A stretch of DNA of 55,947 nucleotides. Origin: JBAXXL01 sp038206725. Lineage in GTDB: Bacteria; Bacteroidota; Ignavibacteria; Kapaibacteriales; UBA2268. The notes under the pieces were generated by a model. It searched no databases, was not told the DNA's origin, and worked only from the letters and a program-made list of their open reading frames with translations. The translations under genes were made by a program, and so were the position numbers. The DNA lies in NCBI GenBank assembly GCA_038206725.1, contig JBBRAO010000023.1:1-55947 (forward strand), given 5' to 3'. Shown here in pieces: positions 31,412 to 40,939 of this stretch. Numbering within the stretch: the first letter of the stretch is position 1; the number at the start of each line of letters is the position of its first letter.

Positions 31412-31464
31412 ACCAAAAAACTCAACCCCACGCTTGATTAAAGCGTGGGGTTGAGTTTTTTGGT
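31412..31464. terminator. Bidirectional terminator with a perfect 24-bp stem
   Basis: ACCAAAAAACTCAACCCCAC continues to GCTT, and its exact complement follows after the 5-nt loop GATTA. A and T runs lie within the stem, so it serves both convergent genes. Confidence 0.92.
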
Positions 31465-31467
31465 TAG

Positions 31468-32169
31468 TTATTTTAAGTTTTTGTGAAGACCTCGAATCTT
31501 TAATATATCTATAAACATTCGGAATGAATCTTTTATTGCATTCACTTTTGTTCGTTCATCATTAAACCAAACAATAGGAACTTCAGCTATTTTAAGATTC
31601 AATCTTCGTGCAATAAAAAGAGCTTCGACATCGAAACTAAATCTATCAATTACAGCTTTAGTAAACACAGCTTCAGCCGCGGGAGCGGTAAAAGCTTTAA
31701 ATCCACATTGAGTATCCTTAATTCCCGAAAGAACTAATACCTGAACAAATTTATTAAATGTTTTTCCCATAAGCTCGCGATAGAACGGTTGGTGTTTTCT
31801 AATGAGCGTACGGTCTAAAGCACGGCTTCCAATAAAAATATCATAGCCCTTATTAATCCAATCAATAGCCTTAGGAATCTCGGTTATAGGAGTTGATAAG
31901 TCGGCATCTGTAAATATTCTTATTTTGCCGACAGCCGTAAGAATTCCTTTTCTAACTGCGGCTCCTTTGCCTTGATTTGTTCCAAGTTCGATTAACTTAA
32001 CACTATCAAAAGAGCGGACCACATCGCGAGTCCCATCGGTAGATCCATCGTCCACAACTAAAATTTCAAAATTGCTGTAATTGCTTTTAACATAACTTAT
32101 AGTTGTTTCTAATGTTTCTCTAAGACGTGTCTCTTCGTTATATGCCGGAATTATTAATGAATAGTCCAT
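31468..32169 (-). CDS. Glycosyltransferase family 2 (dolichyl-phosphate sugar synthase-like)
   Basis: A 233-residue GT-A fold enzyme without transmembrane helices. Motifs: YSLIIPAYNEETRLRETLE, ILVVDDGSTDGT, NQGKGAAVRKG, IFTDADLSTP (D-x-D metal site), IGSRALDRT, and DTQCGFKAF. These match polyprenyl- or dolichyl-phosphate beta-glucosyl/mannosyltransferases that charge a lipid carrier with a sugar at the inner face of the membrane. The DUF2723 (GT117) protein encoded ~100 nt upstream could use such a lipid-linked donor; this is inference from proximity. Confidence 0.88.
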   Translation of the reverse strand: MDYSLIIPAYNEETRLRETLETTISYVKSNYSNFEILVVDDGSTDGTRDVVRSFDSVKLIELGTNQGKGAAVRKGILTAVGKIRIFTDADLSTPITEIPKAIDWINKGYDIFIGSRALDRTLIRKHQPFYRELMGKTFNKFVQVLVLSGIKDTQCGFKAFTAPAAEAVFTKAVIDRFSFDVEALFIARRLNLKIAEVPIVWFNDERTKVNAIKDSFRMFIDILKIRGLHKNLK

Positions 32170-32205
32170 AGATTTCTATAAATTAGTAATAGGTTTTTTT
32201 CAATA

Positions 32206-32239
32206 TATTAACCGTAGGGTCAAGACCCTACGGTTAATA
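32206..32239 (-). terminator. Hairpin between DUF2723 and glycosyltransferase genes
   Basis: TATTAACCGTAGGGTC pairs perfectly with GACCCTACGGTTAATA around AA (16 bp). It has no long T run, so termination may be partial, or it may be a repeat. Confidence 0.6.
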
Positions 32240-32270
32240 ATATTATTGCTATATTCTCTTTTTGAAAGCA

Positions 32271-35200
32271 CTATTTTTTTGTTTTTTTGTCAGCTAAAGA
32301 CATTGAAGTATCTAAGCCCAAATCCTGACGTATTTTCATTACTTTTTGAGTTAAGTATTGAGCATACATTTGATCGTAGTATGTACCTTTAGCATAGCAA
32401 CGTTGTAAAATAGCTTGAGCAGTATCCATAGCGGCATTTACACCGTATTTTCTTTCGACTTGCAGAATTTTCAGCTCATCTATTTCAATACCAACACCTA
32501 AAAGTGAACTTTGAATTCCTTGCATAGCTTGATTACCTGCTTGACTATTTGGATCAACGCTTCCGGCAATGCTGTTTTTATATGTTTCATATTGTGATTT
32601 TAGAGCAAATAGCATTTCTTGAGCGTTTGTATAATCTTTTTTCATTTGATACATCCAAGCCGCCATTCTATATGCGCCTAAACTATTTCCCATAATTTCT
32701 TTTTGAATAGTTTGAGGGTTAACTTCAGGATGAGCTATAATAAACTTGCATTTTTCGATTCCAATATCGAGCATCATATTACGCTCTTTTTCAGCTCCTA
32801 AGTCATTATATAAATTACCGAATCGGTAAGCCATATCGTAGCCAAGAGGGAATTGAGTTAACGAAATCAAAGAGTTCATTTTGTTCATTACTTTTATAGG
32901 AAGCTCTTTGTTTTTCATTACGCGGTGAGAATACTCAGCATAAACATAGAATAAATGTCTGTATGAATCCATTAATCTTCTATGAACTTCATCGTAATAA
33001 ACATTGGAATTGTTTAAATTACGGAATTTGAAGCCGTAGTGAGGTTCTTTATGATAGTTGTTTGAATTGTCAACATTCATTAAGCATTTGTACATAACTT
33101 CGGAATTTATTTCTTCCGAATAACTTGTTGCTTGTGGTGTAGGACAAATTCTCCAAGCCATACCTTCTAATCTCATAAAACGTTCTAATCCGCTGAATAC
33201 ATCAGGACCAACCGTTGTGGAGAAATATACAGGGCGTTCGAATTTAGTAACTTTTATAATATCTAATACTAATTGGTTATTAGTATAGAAATTCTGTTTG
33301 CCGGTAGGTTGTTGAGGATCTTTCGGTACACCTACCCATAAAAATGACATACCCCCTCTATTCAATACAGCGCTATCGCTTGTGAATTTTGCCATTATTT
33401 CTCTACGGACAGGGATATCAATCATTGTCGCGTTTGAATCGCGAATAGGTTGCAATGATCGTGGATCACTTTCATCATAAGATAAAGTCTCATCCGAGAA
33501 AGTAAGCGGTATTTTTTTAGCACCCCAAGGTTCGCGATTTTTCAATTGTTTAATATACCAAGCTGTTTGACCTAAGCTTAGGTTAACTACACGAACATCG
33601 CGACGAACACCCATTACATCTTGAATATACCATACAGGGAATGTATCGTTGTCACCGTTTGTGAACAAAATAGCATCCTTTTCAGTACTTTGTAAAATGT
33701 TATAAGAATAATCGAAAGGAAGGTAATTACCTGCACGGTTGTGAGTTTTCCATCCGCCCATAGCCATATTGAACGGTACTGCAAGCATACACGCTACTAC
33801 AACAGCTCCTACTAATACAGGAGATTTCTTTTTCTTCAATACATAATCGAGAATCGACATTACTCCCATACCAATCCACATACACCATATAAAGAACGAG
33901 CCTGCGTAGAAATAATCACGCTCTCGAGGCTGTGGATCCTGCTGATTTTGAGCCAGAGCCGATAAAATACCGGTTACCAGGAAGAGACATAAAAAGGCAA
34001 ACGCCATTTTCGGGTCTTTATAGAAGTGGAATATCAAACCCAAGAGCCCAATTATAAATGGTAGGGCAAAGAACCGTATTGGGAATTGGTCTTTGTACCC
34101 GTTATCGTGATTAAAGACCAGGTCATCAGGTGGAGTTCCAAATGTTGCTACTCCGGCTTCCTGCACATCGCTGACTTTGCCGATGAAGTTCCATCCGAAA
34201 TAACGCCAATACATATGGTTCATTTGGTATTTAATCATATACTTCCAATCACCTTTAGCATTTTCTTTAGGCCAAGTCATTTCACCGGTAAGGTTGTCGT
34301 ACTCTGGCCAATACCATTCGCCGTATTCATAATCGCCTTTGGCATCTTTTTTCAAATAAGTTTGAATAAACCTTTCTTCCAATTGATAGCGACGTGTGAA
34401 TGTAGGAGCACTTCCGTATTGCTCGCGTCCTAAATACTGCGCTAATAGGTTGAAATTCTTTGGCTCATTTTCGTTCATCGGGGAATTGGAATGTGAACGG
34501 ATTATTATCTGAGCATAAGTAGTGAAACCCATTAAAATAAATAGATATGATAATGAAACCATAGTTAGAATTGTTTTCTTTTTCTTATAACCAAGAATAA
34601 ATCCAATTATTGCTAATGCAATAGTACCTAATGCCACAAATTGAAGGAATACACTATTATTCATCGAGTATTCACCAAAAGCATTTCTACTTGCGGAGTG
34701 ACCGGCTAAAAATGCGGGAATATATTTGATGGTAAAAGGATATATTAAACCAAAAGTTACGATTGCCAAAATACCCATTAGTAAAAAGGAACCTAATTTA
34801 AAGTCATATTTTCTGAAATATACTATTAAGAATAATGGGAAAATTGCGAATAGTGCCAATAAATGCACACCGGATGAAAGTCCTATGAGATAAATTATCA
34901 AAAGTAGATATCTTTCGTTGTTCGGTTGGTCGGCTTTTTCATTCCAAACCATTATTAAGTATGTTAGTAGCGCAAGAAATAATAATGACATAGAATATAC
35001 TTCCGATTCCACAGCGCTAAACCAAACTGTATCGCAAAATATAAGAGCCGCGCCGCCAACAAATGCTGAGCCGTAAAGAGCCAAAGCACCACTCAAGTCA
35101 TTTGCTTTTCCACGGAAATTTTCCAAGACTTTAACGATTATCAAATAAAGTAAAAAAGCCGCTAAAGCGGATCCCATAGCTGATAATACATTAATTCTCC

Positions 35201-35420
35201 ATCCGGGATCGCCGAATGGTATTATTATATGGAATAATTTACCTAACATAAGGAATAGAGGGGCTCCGGGAGGATGAGGCACTTGTTGCCATATTGAAGC
35301 ACCTGAAAACTCACCGCAATCCCAAAACGGTACAGTCGGCTGAACTGTAAGAAGATAGGTGATCGCTGCAATGAGGAAAACCAGTCCACCGAATGTTCTG
35401 TTTAAATACTTATAATTCAT
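32271..35420 (-). CDS. DUF2723 (GT117) multi-pass membrane protein
   Basis: A 1049-residue protein of a family typical of Bacteroidota. The N-terminal half is polytopic: the first helix GGLVFLIAAITYLLTVQPT is followed by VPFWDCGEFSGASIWQQVPH and PPGAPLFLMLGKLF, the conserved D-x-G-E-F loop of O-mannosyltransferase-like GT-C enzymes. Roughly ten more hydrophobic helices run to residue ~560. The C-terminal ~480 residues are soluble and probably periplasmic, starting FTNGDNDTFPVWYIQDVMG and ending in helical, TPR-like segments. Inferred role: transfer of sugar from a lipid donor to exported proteins. An upstream AT-rich spacer of ~170 bp separates it from divergent speB. Confidence 0.88.
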   Translation of the reverse strand: MNYKYLNRTFGGLVFLIAAITYLLTVQPTVPFWDCGEFSGASIWQQVPHPPGAPLFLMLGKLFHIIIPFGDPGWRINVLSAMGSALAAFLLYLIIVKVLENFRGKANDLSGALALYGSAFVGGAALIFCDTVWFSAVESEVYSMSLLFLALLTYLIMVWNEKADQPNNERYLLLIIYLIGLSSGVHLLALFAIFPLFLIVYFRKYDFKLGSFLLMGILAIVTFGLIYPFTIKYIPAFLAGHSASRNAFGEYSMNNSVFLQFVALGTIALAIIGFILGYKKKKTILTMVSLSYLFILMGFTTYAQIIIRSHSNSPMNENEPKNFNLLAQYLGREQYGSAPTFTRRYQLEERFIQTYLKKDAKGDYEYGEWYWPEYDNLTGEMTWPKENAKGDWKYMIKYQMNHMYWRYFGWNFIGKVSDVQEAGVATFGTPPDDLVFNHDNGYKDQFPIRFFALPFIIGLLGLIFHFYKDPKMAFAFLCLFLVTGILSALAQNQQDPQPRERDYFYAGSFFIWCMWIGMGVMSILDYVLKKKKSPVLVGAVVVACMLAVPFNMAMGGWKTHNRAGNYLPFDYSYNILQSTEKDAILFTNGDNDTFPVWYIQDVMGVRRDVRVVNLSLGQTAWYIKQLKNREPWGAKKIPLTFSDETLSYDESDPRSLQPIRDSNATMIDIPVRREIMAKFTSDSAVLNRGGMSFLWVGVPKDPQQPTGKQNFYTNNQLVLDIIKVTKFERPVYFSTTVGPDVFSGLERFMRLEGMAWRICPTPQATSYSEEINSEVMYKCLMNVDNSNNYHKEPHYGFKFRNLNNSNVYYDEVHRRLMDSYRHLFYVYAEYSHRVMKNKELPIKVMNKMNSLISLTQFPLGYDMAYRFGNLYNDLGAEKERNMMLDIGIEKCKFIIAHPEVNPQTIQKEIMGNSLGAYRMAAWMYQMKKDYTNAQEMLFALKSQYETYKNSIAGSVDPNSQAGNQAMQGIQSSLLGVGIEIDELKILQVERKYGVNAAMDTAQAILQRCYAKGTYYDQMYAQYLTQKVMKIRQDLGLDTSMSLADKKTKK

Positions 35421-35555
35421 TTTTAAGACCTAATTTATTTAACAATGTATCTTTTACTAAAATTTATATATGTAAACTTTAAAATTAACACTATTTCAGC
35501 ATTTCTCAAAATTCTGAAAGGATATATAACGTTTTCGTAAGTGGAATGTTTTTAG

Positions 35556-35563
35556 TATTTTTG
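35556..35563 (+). promoter_or_regulatory. Candidate -7 box (TATTTTTG) of speB
   Basis: Matches TAnnTTTG 25 nt before the ATG. No good -33 element was found. Confidence 0.3.
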
Positions 35564-35588
35564 AATTTTATAATCTTTACATAAAAAT

Positions 35589-36488
35589 ATGAAAACTTTG
35601 CCTTTAGAAAAAAACTTTTTAGCAATCGAGGAGGAATTCTCTAACATTAAAGATTCTGCTGTGTGTATAGTTTCCGCTCCTTACGAACATAGCGTAAGTT
35701 ACGGTGGTGGAACAGCAAACGGTCCCGATGCAATCATCCTTGCCAGCCAATTTGTCGAATTTTATGACGATGAGACGGATAAAGAATTGTGTTTTGATCG
35801 AGGAATTGCGACAATTGAACCGATAGATTTTGGTGATAAAATTGACGAAGAGGCACTGGAAATAATCGAAAATCAGGTTGATGAACTACTCGAAATGAAA
35901 AAGTTCGTCGTAACCTTGGGGGGCGAACACACCGTATCTATAGCTCCGATAAAGGCATACTACAAACATTTTCCGAATATGAGTTTGCTACATTTCGACG
36001 CACACTCCGATTTACGTGACAGCTATGAAGATAAGGCGTATTCACACGCAAGTGCGTTGGCTCGAGTATGCGAATTTTTCCCACCGGAACGAATAACTCA
36101 GGTAGGAATTCGCGCTCAATGCATAGAAGAAGCCGAATTTATTAAAGAAAAAAATATAAAAACATTCTACGCTTCCAAAATGAGACGCGATCCGCAACTT
36201 TCATTTTTCTGGCGAGAGTATGTCGTTGACTCATTAGCCGACGAAGTGTATATCACTTTCGATGTGGATTATTTCGACCCCGCGATAATGCCTTCAACCG
36301 GCACTCCCGAACCTGAAGGAATGCTCTACAGCGAAACGATAGAATTAATAAGTATGATAAAAGCCGCCGGCAAAAAAATAATCGGACTGGATGTGGTGGA
36401 ATTCGCGCCTATCGAGGGTCTCCGCCATCCCGATATGCTTGCCGCTAGACTGATTTACAAAATACTGAATTTGGAATACTACAAATAA
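35589..36488 (+). CDS. speB: Agmatinase (ureohydrolase family)
   Basis: Cleaves agmatine to putrescine and urea, a cytoplasmic polyamine pathway step. The 299 residues hold every dimanganese ligand of the family: GGEH with His114, DAHSD with Asp137, His139 and Asp141, and FDVDYFDPAIMP with both Asp. YGGGTANGPDAI near the N-terminus is the substrate-side loop. SH at 152-153 and the TPEPEGM loop favour agmatinase over arginase, but guanidino-substrate specificity cannot be fixed from motifs. Likely a single-gene unit followed by repeats. Confidence 0.9.
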   Translation: MKTLPLEKNFLAIEEEFSNIKDSAVCIVSAPYEHSVSYGGGTANGPDAIILASQFVEFYDDETDKELCFDRGIATIEPIDFGDKIDEEALEIIENQVDELLEMKKFVVTLGGEHTVSIAPIKAYYKHFPNMSLLHFDAHSDLRDSYEDKAYSHASALARVCEFFPPERITQVGIRAQCIEEAEFIKEKNIKTFYASKMRRDPQLSFFWREYVVDSLADEVYITFDVDYFDPAIMPSTGTPEPEGMLYSETIELISMIKAAGKKIIGLDVVEFAPIEGLRHPDMLAARLIYKILNLEYYK

Positions 36489-36910
36489 ATTTATAAATTA
36501 TAAATGGAAGAAGATTAAAAAAGAATGATAGATTGAACCGGACATCGAGCGAAGTCGAGATGGAAGGTAATATAAATAAATGTTGAATTTTGAATGGAAG
36601 AAATAAATATAATTTGGTCATTCTGAACGAAGTGAAGAATCCATCTTCGATAAATTGAAAATTAGAAGAAGAACCCCATCCCAACCTTCCCCAGTGGGGA
36701 AGGGGAAGCCCTCACAAATGTGGAAGTTTTCGGTGGGTTCAAAACAATACCGACTGAAGAATGAACATCAATAAGCGATTTAGTCATTCTGAACGAAGTG
36801 AAGAATCTAGATAATAAAAATTATAGATAAATTTTGAATGTTGAATTTTTAAAAGATTTACTTGGACATAGAATTTACCAATAATACATAAATAATTTTA
36901 TAGGAACTAT
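36489..36910. repeat. Repeat-rich spacer
   Basis: Holds at least three repeat types. CCGGACATCGAGCGAAGTCG... at 36538-36567 recurs at 40571-40600. GTCATTCTGAACGAAGTGAA (36618 and 36783) is followed by GAATC both times. CCCCATCCCAACCTTCCCC with AGTGGGGAAGGGG near 36673-36706 is a hairpin also seen at 3575 and 40876. Much of the remaining sequence is AT-rich filler. No gene was found. The promoter of the next gene is presumably in 36840-36910. Confidence 0.7.
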
Positions 36911-38956
36911 ATGGAAGCGCAACAGAACTCAATTTCTCGATTTATGGAGCAAAGAGATGCTAGATTTTATATACCAGTGTATCAAAGAAATTATGACTGG
37001 AAAGAAGAGCAATGTAAGCAATTATTAAAAGATATACTTGCTGCAGGCAAAAATGAAAAAATAGATTCTCATTTTATTGGAAGTATAGTTTTTATTCAAA
37101 TGAATCTCATTACTAGCTCCCCTCAATTGACTATTATTGATGGTCAACAAAGGCTGACAACATTAACTTTATTTATTGCGGCTATAGTGAAATTGGCTAA
37201 AGAAAATAACAGAAGTGACTTAGCGAATAAACTTACAGACAGGTTTTTAATAAATGATGAATCGGATGAGGATGAAAAATTAAAATTAAAGCCTATTAAA
37301 AAGGATGATTTATCCTTAAGATTCGCACTTGGTCTTCACCATTCTGAAATAAATGAATATTCAAGAGTTATAGAAAATTTTAATTATTTTTATTCAAATG
37401 TCAACGCAAATGAAATTGATATTGCATATAGAGGTTTTCAAAAACTGATATTTATTGAAATAGCTCTTGACAAATTAAAAGATGATCCACAAAAGATATT
37501 CCAAAGTTTAAATTCTACCGGTTTAGATTTAAGTCAAGCGGATTTAATTCGTAATTATATACTAATGGATAGAGAGCCTAAAGAACAAGAGTATATTTAT
37601 ACAAAATACTGGGTTGTAATTGAAAATAACACGACTGAAAAAATATCTAAAAGTAATAGGATGTCTGATTTCATTAGGGATTTTCTAACATTTAAATTTA
37701 GTAATATTCCCAATCAAAATAAAGTATTTGAAATTTTCAGAGAAAAATTTTCATTCGAATTAATGGAAGATTTAGAATTATTATTAATAGAATTAAAAGA
37801 GTATTCTAGGTATTATAAATACTTGATTAATCCAGACTTAGAAACCAACGAGACTATAAAATTAAATTTAAAACTAATAAAGAAATTACAAATCAATGTG
37901 TCTTATCCATTCATATTGCAGGTATATAAAGCATATTCCGATGGACTAATTGATGCATCAGTTTTCATTAAAACCTTGGAGATTGTTCAGTCATTTGTTT
38001 GGAGAAGATTTATAGCAGGATTAGCAACTAATGCGTTAAATAAAATTTTTATGGACCTTTATAAGTCAACGGACATAAATGACTTTGTAAATTCATTATA
38101 TATCAGTTTGATAAAGAAAACGAGCACTCAGCGATTCCCAAACAATGATGAGATAATTAAAGAATTAGATAGTAAAGATATGTATAATATTCAACCTAAA
38201 AATAGGACTTATTTTTTAGAACGATTAGAAAACTACGGTCAAAGAATACAGATCCAAATTGATGGTAATGATGAAATTTCTATTGAGCACATTTTTCCTA
38301 GAAATCCTGTAAAAGAATGGAAAGAAAATTTAAATGATGGATATGAAATTTTTTTAAAATTAGTTCATACTGCCCCAAATCTGACATTATCAGCTTTTAA
38401 CAGCGAGTTAAGTAATTCTGTATTTTGCACTAAAAGAGATTTGACCGAAAAAGGTTATAAGGATAGCCCTTTAAGAATTGATAAACTACTTGCTGAATTT
38501 GATGAATGGAATTTACCAAATTACAACATCAGAAAGGATTGGATTACAAAAAGGTTTTTTGAAATATGGAAATATCCTGATATAGTTATTGAGGATACTG
38601 ATGGTTTTGATGAAAAAAATATTTTAGATTTCGAACCTAGCGAAGTTATTTATAAATCTATTGATTATTTCATATTCTTTGATGAAAAATATGAAAATAA
38701 AAACTGGACGGATCTTTTATCAATTACTTCTAAACTGATGTTTGAATTGGAACCTGAGCAATTTTTGAATACAGATTTAGGAAATAAATTAAAACTTACG
38801 TCAGATCCTTTAATCCTTTTGCGCCCGTTAAAAATCTCAAATACATATTTTATCGAATCTAATTTAGGATCAAAAGATATAGTAAAAAGAGTGCAATGTA
38901 TTCTAGAACAATGTGAAAAAGATGATGAATTAATATTGAAAATTAGGAACTACTAA
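36911..38956 (+). CDS. GmrSD-like DUF262/DUF1524 nuclease-type protein
   Basis: A 681-residue protein. The N-terminal DUF262 (ParB/Srx-fold NTPase) has IPVYQRNYDW at 21-30, FIGSIVF, and IDGQQRLTT at 76-84, the GmrS signature. A helical middle leads to the DUF1524 HNH-type nuclease: IEHIFPRNP with His460, then HTAPNLTLSAFNSELSN, equivalent to the family's G-N-L-T-L...N. Together these match GmrSD type IV restriction proteins, which cut modified phage DNA. An extra ~110-residue C-terminal region (from ~IVIEDTDGFDEKNI) has no motif I recognise. The gene is more AT-rich than flanking speB and guaA and stands between repeats, suggesting later arrival as a single-gene defence insert. Confidence 0.88.
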   Translation: MEAQQNSISRFMEQRDARFYIPVYQRNYDWKEEQCKQLLKDILAAGKNEKIDSHFIGSIVFIQMNLITSSPQLTIIDGQQRLTTLTLFIAAIVKLAKENNRSDLANKLTDRFLINDESDEDEKLKLKPIKKDDLSLRFALGLHHSEINEYSRVIENFNYFYSNVNANEIDIAYRGFQKLIFIEIALDKLKDDPQKIFQSLNSTGLDLSQADLIRNYILMDREPKEQEYIYTKYWVVIENNTTEKISKSNRMSDFIRDFLTFKFSNIPNQNKVFEIFREKFSFELMEDLELLLIELKEYSRYYKYLINPDLETNETIKLNLKLIKKLQINVSYPFILQVYKAYSDGLIDASVFIKTLEIVQSFVWRRFIAGLATNALNKIFMDLYKSTDINDFVNSLYISLIKKTSTQRFPNNDEIIKELDSKDMYNIQPKNRTYFLERLENYGQRIQIQIDGNDEISIEHIFPRNPVKEWKENLNDGYEIFLKLVHTAPNLTLSAFNSELSNSVFCTKRDLTEKGYKDSPLRIDKLLAEFDEWNLPNYNIRKDWITKRFFEIWKYPDIVIEDTDGFDEKNILDFEPSEVIYKSIDYFIFFDEKYENKNWTDLLSITSKLMFELEPEQFLNTDLGNKLKLTSDPLILLRPLKISNTYFIESNLGSKDIVKRVQCILEQCEKDDELILKIRNY

Positions 38957-38970
38957 ATAGAAAATAAATT

Positions 38971-40512
38971 ATGAACAACAAAGAAAAAATAATAATCCTG
39001 GATTTCGGGTCGCAATATACCCAAATAATAGCCAGAAAAATAAGAGAAATAGGCGTTTATGCCGAGATATACCCTTACTCTATCAGCGAAACGGAATTCA
39101 AATCTCTCAACACCAAAGGATTGATTTTATCCGGCGGTCCATCGAGCGTTTACGGAGAAAATGCGCCACATCCGAGCTGGGATGTGTTTGCACTAGATAT
39201 ACCCGTTTTGGGTATATGCTACGGTTTACAGCTTTTAGCATATAAATTAAAAGGGGTGGTTGATAAAGCCGCCGCCCGCGAATATGGTCGTGCCGCGTTG
39301 ATTATCGATAAATTTGACGATATTTTCGAAGGTGTCTCTCCGGAAACTATAGTTTGGATGAGCCACGGCGATTCGTTACTTTCACCACCGGCCGGTTTTG
39401 AAACAATTGCACATTCCGACAATGCTCCTATCTGTGCTGTCCGCAACAAAGACAAGCGCATTTATGGTGTGCAGTTCCATCCGGAAGTTCACCATACAGC
39501 CGAAGGCAAAACAATTCTATCGAATTTTGCTCGTAAAATCTGCGGTTGCGTTGATGTGTGGAACGCCGATTCATTCATAGAATCAGCAATCAAAAAGATC
39601 CAAGACGAAGTTGGCGAAAACGAAGTTATCTGCGCTCTTTCGGGCGGTGTTGACTCAACAGTATTGGCTGTTTTACTACACAAAGCAATTGGCGATAAAC
39701 TCCATTGTATTCACATTGACACTGGATTGATGCGTCTGAATGAAAGCGAGAAGTTAATGAAACTTTTCGACGAGCATTTCAAAATGTCAATGGAATTGAT
39801 AGACGGTACCGATGTATTCTTAGGTGGATTAGCCGGAGTAAGCGAACCGGAAAAGAAACGCAAAATTATCGGTGGTGCTTTTATCGAACTATTCGATGTA
39901 GCCGCAAAACGCTTCAACAATGCTAAGTGGTTGGCTCAGGGAACATTATATCCCGACGTAATCGAATCCGTTTCCGTAAAAGGACCATCCGCCGTCATTA
40001 AATCGCATCATAACGTTGGAGGTCTTCCCGAGAAAATGGGTCTCAAACTTTTGGAACCATTCCGCGAATTATTCAAAGACGAGGTTCGTGAAGTGGGTCG
40101 TAAATTGGGCGTTCCCGCTTGGTTTGTGAATAGACATCCATTCCCGGGACCGGGTTTGGGAATTCGTATATTGGGCGAAATAGAAAAAAGCCGCATAGAA
40201 ACATTGCGAAAAGCAGATGCCATCTATATTGAAGAAATCCGCAAAGCCTGCCTATACGACGAGATATGGCAAGCATTCGCTGTGTTGTTACCTGTGAAAA
40301 GCGTTGGAGTAATGGGCGATGAACGCACTTATGAAAATACCTGCGCCCTTCGTGCTGTTACTAGTGTTGACGGTATGACAGCCGATTGGTACCACTTCCC
40401 TTACGAAGTTTTAGCGAAAATCTCGAATCGTATCTGCAATGAAGTCCGCGGAATTAACCGTGTTGTATATGATATTTCAAGCAAACCGCCTTCAACTATA
40501 GAATGGGAATAA
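38971..40512 (+). CDS. guaA: GMP synthase (glutamine-hydrolysing)
   Basis: Converts XMP to GMP with glutamine and ATP. The 513 residues comprise an N-terminal class I amidotransferase (LSGGPSSVYGENAP, GICYGLQLLA with Cys83, GVQFHPEVHHT), an ATP pyrophosphatase domain (CALSGGVDSTVLAVLLH), and the C-terminal dimerisation domain (RHPFPGPGLGIRILGE, NRVVYDISSKPPSTIEWE). Full-length and without anomalies. It lies 14 nt after the GmrSD-like gene but is more GC-rich, so co-transcription may be incidental. Confidence 0.97.
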   Translation: MNNKEKIIILDFGSQYTQIIARKIREIGVYAEIYPYSISETEFKSLNTKGLILSGGPSSVYGENAPHPSWDVFALDIPVLGICYGLQLLAYKLKGVVDKAAAREYGRAALIIDKFDDIFEGVSPETIVWMSHGDSLLSPPAGFETIAHSDNAPICAVRNKDKRIYGVQFHPEVHHTAEGKTILSNFARKICGCVDVWNADSFIESAIKKIQDEVGENEVICALSGGVDSTVLAVLLHKAIGDKLHCIHIDTGLMRLNESEKLMKLFDEHFKMSMELIDGTDVFLGGLAGVSEPEKKRKIIGGAFIELFDVAAKRFNNAKWLAQGTLYPDVIESVSVKGPSAVIKSHHNVGGLPEKMGLKLLEPFRELFKDEVREVGRKLGVPAWFVNRHPFPGPGLGIRILGEIEKSRIETLRKADAIYIEEIRKACLYDEIWQAFAVLLPVKSVGVMGDERTYENTCALRAVTSVDGMTADWYHFPYEVLAKISNRICNEVRGINRVVYDISSKPPSTIEWE

Positions 40513-40550
40513 AGACAATTACGAATTACGTAGAATAAATTGAAAAATAT

Positions 40551-40793
40551 ATGAAAGAGAATAGAAAGAGCCGGACATTGAGCGAAGTCGAAATGGAAGG
40601 CGGCAAAATTAAGAATAATAAAATCGAAGCTATTATTCTACCTATTGAAAAATACGAGGAAATCTCGGATAATTCTGAACTGGGTGAGCATTTAGAACTT
40701 TATAAATTAATTAAAGAAAGAGAAGCCTCAGGGTCAACGGTTGACTTGGATGTTGTATTATCGGAAATGGGGATAAGCCTCGATGAATTATAA
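40551..40793 (+). pseudogene. Decayed Phd-type antitoxin whose N-terminus is repeat sequence
   Basis: The 80-codon frame splits in two. Codons ~18-80 (KNNKIEAIILPIEKYEEISD, then an acidic tail ending SEMGISLDEL) match the C-terminal half of a Phd/YefM antitoxin. Codons 7-16 (SRTLSEVEME) are a literal translation of the interspersed repeat found at 36538. The normal ~40-residue DNA-binding N-terminus is therefore gone. The frame overlaps a stunted toxin gene by 11 nt, as in an intact pair. It may be a non-functional leftover; a short toxin-binding peptide could still be made from the internal ATG at 40593. Confidence 0.7.
40571..40600. repeat. 30-bp interspersed repeat inside the antitoxin remnant
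   Basis: CCGGACATTGAGCGAAGTCG followed by AAATGGAAGG; 28 of 30 bases match 36538-36567. Confidence 0.85.
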
Positions 40794-40842
40794 TATCGTT
40801 TTTGTTCGTAAGCCCAAAAAGAGACGATTTAACAGTATATGA
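40783..40842 (+). pseudogene. Truncated RelE-type toxin gene
   Basis: ATG overlaps the antitoxin-like stop in the classic way and opens MNYNIVFVRKPKKRRFNSI, a typical RelE start, but stops after 19 residues. A +2 frame continues for 12 codons (DDLTVYEIADKRN), hinting at a frameshift before loss of the rest. Repeat sequence (AACCCCATCCCGACCTTCCC from 40874) follows. Confidence 0.6.
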
Positions 40843-40939
40843 AATCGCCGATAAAAGAAATTAAGAAGAAGAGAACCCCATCCCGACCTTCCCTTGGGAA
40901 GGATTTGGGAGAGGGCAAATAAACACAAATTAGGAAACT

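Noticed and set aside
36445..36684. 79-codon minus-strand frame in the repeat spacer
   Set aside because: Mostly repeat sequence and the end of speB in antisense.
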